Shown here: in pieces, positions 5,853-8,781 of the stretch
How positions within the stretch are numbered: the stretch's first letter is position 1
Layout: each line of letters opens with the position of its first letter
Source: CAWUIO01 sp963922455
Lineage (GTDB): Bacteria > Bacteroidota > Bacteroidia > Cytophagales > Microscillaceae
Direction of reading: 5' to 3'
Assembly: GCA_963922455.1 (NCBI GenBank)
Contig: CAWUIO010000181.1
Coordinates: forward strand, 1-8,781
DNA: 8,781 nucleotides
Notes under the pieces: generated by a model
Databases searched by the model: none
What the model was told of the DNA's origin: nothing
The model's input: only the letters and a program-made list of their open reading frames with translations
Translations under genes and position numbers: made by a program

Positions 5853-7082
5853 TTATTCAAAACGCAAAGATTCTATAGGATCAAGCCTCGATGCCTTGTA
5901 AGCTGGGTAAAATCCTGATAATACGCCAACTAAAACACAGACAAGAATTGCTACCATAATCCAAAACCAGGGGATAATAAAAACACTTACTCCCATGAGC
6001 CGGGAAACGGCATTCCCCGCAAGGATACCGAGAACAATTCCAAACAAACCGCCAATTTGGCAGATCACAACGGCTTCTATCAAAAATTGTTGCCGGATAC
6101 GCTTGGGTGTAGCCCCCAAAGCTTTGCGCACGCCAATTTCTCGGGTCCTTTCGGTGACCGATACGAGCATAATATTCATTAAACCGATGGATGCCCCAAG
6201 CAGGGTGATAAATCCGACAACCCCACCTCCCAATTGAAGATAACTAGTAATGGAGCTAAGCCGCTCGGCCAAGGTCTCACTTTTCTTGATGATAAAAGAA
6301 TCGGGCATTCCCGGTTCGTCCCGACGAATCCGGCGCATGAGCAAAGTAGCTTCCCCAATTGCGATATCAAAATCAACATTATTATTCAGCACCGTTTTGA
6401 TCGCATACGTCAAGGTGCTATTCCCGGCAAGGGCCCGGCCTTTTTCCAGGGGTACAAAAACCGAACGGTCTCCAGAACCATTTTGGGAGCTCCCCTTTTC
6501 TTCCAATACCCCTATTACCTTATATTTTCCTCCCCGCAAGGTGATCAATTCATTGATTGGGTTCCGGTTTTTAAACAGGGTTTCTTTGATCTCACTTCCA
6601 ATAATCGCGGCATAGGTCCCAGATGCCTGCTCTAATTTGGAAAAATTACGACCCGATTCCAGATTTAAATTACTGGCTGAGAGATAATTTTCATTAATAC
6701 CATACACCCGTACATTCGGATTGGTTTTTTCGGTCTGGTATTTAATTTCGGCAACCCCTGTAATACGGGTGGAAATACTTACCTGAGCCGGGAAATTATA
6801 CTTGTCTTGAAATTGCATTACTTGCCGATATTCTAAGGGAGGATACACCTTCTGGGGCCTTCGGGAACGCCGAAAGCGCCGGCTCGGGGCTTCTACATCA
6901 AAGGAATTCGCCCCTAAATCGGCAAAACTATCATCAACAGAGGCTTGTATACTATCTACTGCCGTCAAAATACCCACCAATGACGTAATACCAATAGCAA
7001 TAATCAAGGCGGTAAGGGTGGTACGAAGAAGGTTGGATCTTATAGATCGCCAACCCTCCATTACATTTTCATTAAAATTCAT
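5853..7082 (-). CDS. ABC transporter permease, MacB/FtsX type
   Basis: This 409-residue protein is a permease of the MacB/LolC/FtsX superfamily, inner-membrane proteins that transmit ATPase movement to the periplasm. It has the standard layout: helix 1 at about 21-42, a large periplasmic MacB_PCD domain at about 45-275, then three helices at about 283-308, 333-357 and 366-391. The loop after helix 2, SVTERTREIGVRKALGATPKRIRQQFLIEA (308-337), is the conserved cytoplasmic ATPase-coupling segment. The C-terminal PAYKASRLDPIESLRFE is typical. Length is normal for MacB_PCD permeases of about 400 residues. No ATPase or membrane fusion gene lies next to it, so the partner must be encoded elsewhere. 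The substrate is unknown. Residues 67-76 carry an Arg-rich patch (SRRFRRSRRP). The downstream neighbour on the same strand is the coiled-coil protein. The ATG start places helix 1 correctly. Confidence 0.93.
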   Translation of the reverse strand: MNFNENVMEGWRSIRSNLLRTTLTALIIAIGITSLVGILTAVDSIQASVDDSFADLGANSFDVEAPSRRFRRSRRPQKVYPPLEYRQVMQFQDKYNFPAQVSISTRITGVAEIKYQTEKTNPNVRVYGINENYLSASNLNLESGRNFSKLEQASGTYAAIIGSEIKETLFKNRNPINELITLRGGKYKVIGVLEEKGSSQNGSGDRSVFVPLEKGRALAGNSTLTYAIKTVLNNNVDFDIAIGEATLLMRRIRRDEPGMPDSFIIKKSETLAERLSSITSYLQLGGGVVGFITLLGASIGLMNIMLVSVTERTREIGVRKALGATPKRIRQQFLIEAVVICQIGGLFGIVLGILAGNAVSRLMGVSVFIIPWFWIMVAILVCVLVGVLSGFYPAYKASRLDPIESLRFE

Positions 7083-7351
7083 GCCTTATTTTAACTAAGC
7101 TTAACAAAGGACTAATCCAAGTAGTACTTTTTTTTTATATATTTGGTAAAGGGCGTATTTGTAATTAAAAACAAAAAATGCAGTACTGCTTTGGGGGGCT
7201 GTCTTCCTGTTTTGACTTAACATACGGAAGATCCCAAAATATTCGTTTGTTCCTTAAACTCAAAAGAGCCCCAAACTTGTTCAAAAAAATTCACTTGTTG
7301 ATACCCCCAGCGGGTGACCATATTTAAAGATAAACTAAATTCCTGAATTGT
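7083..7351. promoter_or_regulatory. Divergent spacer, permease and ThuA-like genes
   Basis: The 269 bases contain no gene. Visible signals are a TATATTTG at 7138-7145 (plus) that matches the -7 consensus but lacks a TTG at proper distance, the perfect 10-base palindrome GCAGTACTGC at 7180-7189, and TTG (7298-7300), a 20-base spacer and TATTTAAA (7321-7328), which is a partial promoter match placed about 24 bases before the ATG of the right-hand gene. No promoter for the permease could be assigned. Confidence 0.4.
7298..7328 (+). promoter_or_regulatory. Candidate promoter of the ThuA-like gene
   Basis: TTG at 7298-7300 is followed after 20 bases by TATTTAAA at 7321-7328. Spacing and distance to the ATG at 7352 are right for Bacteroidota, but the -7 element matches TAnnTTTG only in its first half, so this is a weak call. 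Confidence 0.3.
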
Positions 7352-8611
7352 ATGCCGAAGATACTCCTTTTCATCATCTTGCTACTGGCTCCTTCCAAGA
7401 TTTTCGCTTCCTACATTTTTATCCCCATGGACGAATCCCAGGCCAATCACCTGAAAGCCTACGGGATTACCTACTGGGTTTTGAATAAAGGTTCCGAAGC
7501 CGATTGGCTCCTCAATTACCGGGGAGGAAGTTTCATGTTTCAATACCAAAAAGCTTTTGAAGAAGAACTTATCATCCGCGGAGTGAGCTACCAGGTAATC
7601 TCCGATGCCCAGGCCAACGCTATTCTCAATGAAATCAGCAGTCCGGAAGCCAACATGGATGCCATGCGTCTCGATAAAACCCCCAAAGTGGCCGTTTACT
7701 CTCCTAAGTCTAAGCAACCCTGGGATGATGCGGTGACCCTCGTACTCACCTACGCCGAAATCCCCTACGATGTGGTCTTTGATGATGAGGTTATGCAAGA
7801 TAAATTGCCCGAATATGACTGGTTACACTTACACCACGAAGATTTTACGGGCCAGTTTGGAAAGTTTTATGCCCATTACCGGAACCAACAATGGTATATC
7901 CAGCAGAAAAAAGAATTTGAAGCAACCGCTCGTAAGTACGGCTTTGATAAAGTGTCTCAATTAAAACTGGCGGTAGTTAAAAAAATACGCGACTATTGTG
8001 CTGGGGGAGGCTTCTTGTTTGCCATGTGCTCGGCCGCCGATACCTATGATATTGCCCTGGCCGCCGAAGGGGTAGACATCTGCGAAAGTATGTACGATGG
8101 CGATCCCGCCGACCCGGATGCCCAGAGTAAACTCGATTTTAGCAAAACATTTGCCTTCCAAAACTTTACCCTCAACCGGGACCCGTATCAATATGAGTAC
8201 TCCAATATTGATAACCAACAATACGAAAGGGGGCTCAAAGAATCCAATGATATCTTCACCCTGTTTACCTTCTCGGCTAAGTGGGACCCTATCCCCACCA
8301 TGCTCACCCAGTGCCATACCAATGTGATCAAAGGATTTATGGGCCAAACCACTGCCTTTAAAAAGCGCTTGGTAAAATCGGAGGTTGTCATTATGGGAGA
8401 AACCAAAAAAATAAGCGAAACCCGGTATATCCACAGTACCTTCGGGAAGGGCTTCTGGACGTTCTACGGGGGCCACGATCCCGAAGATTACCAGCACTTT
8501 GTGGGGGAAGAACCTACCGACTTAAACCTACACCCCACCTCTCCGGGTTACCGCCTTATCTTAAATAATATCCTCTTCCCCGCGGCTCGCAAGAAAAAAC
8601 GAAAGACTTAA
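7352..8611 (+). CDS. Exported ThuA/GATase1-like protein (often labelled asparagine synthetase B)
   Basis: This 419-residue protein starts with a signal peptide (hydrophobic 4-17, likely cut after IFA19), so it acts in the envelope. Close relatives in Bacteroidota are commonly named 'asparagine synthetase B', but I see neither the N-terminal catalytic Cys2 glutaminase nor an SGGxDS ATP-binding loop of that enzyme. Instead, from residue 110 the order of motifs resembles ThuA-like class I amidotransferase folds: strand PKVAVYSP (111-118), LPEYDWLHLHHEDFTG (152-167), GGGFLFAMCSAADTYD (218-233) with Cys226 at the nucleophile-elbow position, and near the end GKGFWTFYGGHDPEDYQH (365-382) followed by SPGYRLILNNILFPAA, which parallels the ThuA ending. 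The first 90 residues, after the signal, form a separate conserved part. The C-terminus is basic (ARKKKRKT). Substrate and activity are unknown. It is monocistronic with its own terminator; the divergent neighbour is the permease. Confidence 0.85.
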   Translation: MPKILLFIILLLAPSKIFASYIFIPMDESQANHLKAYGITYWVLNKGSEADWLLNYRGGSFMFQYQKAFEEELIIRGVSYQVISDAQANAILNEISSPEANMDAMRLDKTPKVAVYSPKSKQPWDDAVTLVLTYAEIPYDVVFDDEVMQDKLPEYDWLHLHHEDFTGQFGKFYAHYRNQQWYIQQKKEFEATARKYGFDKVSQLKLAVVKKIRDYCAGGGFLFAMCSAADTYDIALAAEGVDICESMYDGDPADPDAQSKLDFSKTFAFQNFTLNRDPYQYEYSNIDNQQYERGLKESNDIFTLFTFSAKWDPIPTMLTQCHTNVIKGFMGQTTAFKKRLVKSEVVIMGETKKISETRYIHSTFGKGFWTFYGGHDPEDYQHFVGEEPTDLNLHPTSPGYRLILNNILFPAARKKKRKT

Positions 8612-8642
8612 TTTGAGTGCATCCCCGGATTTATTTCCTAGT

Positions 8643-8678
8643 AAAGCTTCTTCCATTGGATTGGGAGAAGCTTTTTTT
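8643..8678 (+). terminator. Intrinsic terminator of the ThuA-like gene
   Basis: AAAGCTTCTTCC (8643-8654) pairs with GGGAGAAGCTTT (8663-8674) over 12 pairs including one G-U, with the eight-base loop ATTGGATT. Seven T residues (8672-8678) overlap and follow the stem. It lies 31 bases after the stop codon. Confidence 0.9.
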
Positions 8679-8717
8679 GAAGGATTCTGGTAAATTTGCC
8701 AAACATTAAGGCATTCT

Positions 8718-8734
8718 TTGGGGCTTGCCCGCGC
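8718..8734 (-). repeat. Inverted copy of the left-end GC-rich motif
   Basis: Read on the minus strand this is GCGCGGGCAAGCCCCAA, which matches 136-152 (GCGCGGGGAAGCCCCAA) at 16 of 17 positions. Both copies are intergenic. At 8770-8781 the minus strand reads CCCGGCCCGCGC, matching 91-102 (CCCGACCCGCGC) at 11 of 12 positions. The two window ends therefore share GC-rich modules, probably parts of a dispersed intergenic repeat. Confidence 0.45.
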
Positions 8735-8781
8735 TAGAAAAAACCCTCATACCCAGGCATTATGTACCTGCGCGGGCCGGG

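Larger units (their letters stand above)
8612..8781. other. Right-end intergenic stretch
   Basis: No coding region is supported after the ThuA-like gene. The stretch contains its terminator and then about 100 bases ending in GC-rich modules (8718-8734 and 8770-8781) shared with the left end. The window stops inside this stretch. Confidence 0.55.

Noticed and set aside
7138..7145. TATATTTG matching the Bacteroidota -7 element
   Set aside because: No TTG lies 17-23 bases upstream and the element is about 200 bases from the gene it would serve, in an AT-rich run where chance matches are common.
7961..8497. Minus-strand open frame of 178 codons
   Set aside because: Antisense to the well-conserved ThuA-like gene; no recognisable protein features.
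1..8781. CRISPR array, transposase, phage or defence genes
   Set aside because: No regularly spaced repeats, no terminal inverted repeats flanking a transposase, and no defence-family motifs were seen; all genes have housekeeping or envelope signatures.

Overview
This is ordinary chromosomal sequence of a Bacteroidota (Bacteroidetes) bacterium, most likely of the Saprospiraceae/Cytophagia type. The evidence is the protein families (a penicillin-acylase-type Ntn hydrolase, a conserved envelope protein that databases often label 'asparagine synthetase B', a membrane-anchored coiled-coil protein), an initiation factor 3 with a long Lys/Pro/Glu tail, the near absence of Shine-Dalgarno sites, and a TAnnTTTG-type promoter ahead of rpmI. 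The genus call is inference. No mobile element, CRISPR array, tRNA or rRNA gene was seen.

Layout, left to right. Positions 1-206 are a GC-rich intergenic stretch with short repeats and a plus-strand terminator-like hairpin. Positions 207-2687 (minus) encode an exported penicillin-acylase-family hydrolase. A 200-bp divergent spacer follows, then a small plus-strand protein with two CDGSH iron-sulfur motifs (2888-3130). A strong bidirectional terminator (3131-3162) separates it from the converging translation operon infC-rpmI-rplT (minus, 4492 to 3177). infC has no ATG: it starts at an ATT codon behind a near-perfect Shine-Dalgarno sequence, the only such site in the window. A 335-bp gap upstream of infC holds the terminator of the next gene and little else that can be named.

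Positions 4828-5772 (minus) encode an uncharacterised protein with one membrane anchor, a long coiled coil and a C-terminal beta-rich domain. Positions 5853-7082 (minus) encode a MacB/FtsX-type ABC permease without its ATPase; the two genes are 80 bp apart and may be cotranscribed. A 269-bp divergent spacer leads to 7352-8611 (plus), an exported protein of 419 residues that looks ThuA/GATase1-like and not like asparagine synthetase. A clear intrinsic terminator follows at 8643-8678.

The genes do not form one pathway. The only recognised operon is infC-rpmI-rplT. thrS, often found upstream of infC, is not adjacent here. The most useful leads are the ThuA-like protein, the infC start, the permease/coiled-coil pair, and the structured leader of rplT. 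I found no convincing new multi-gene system.
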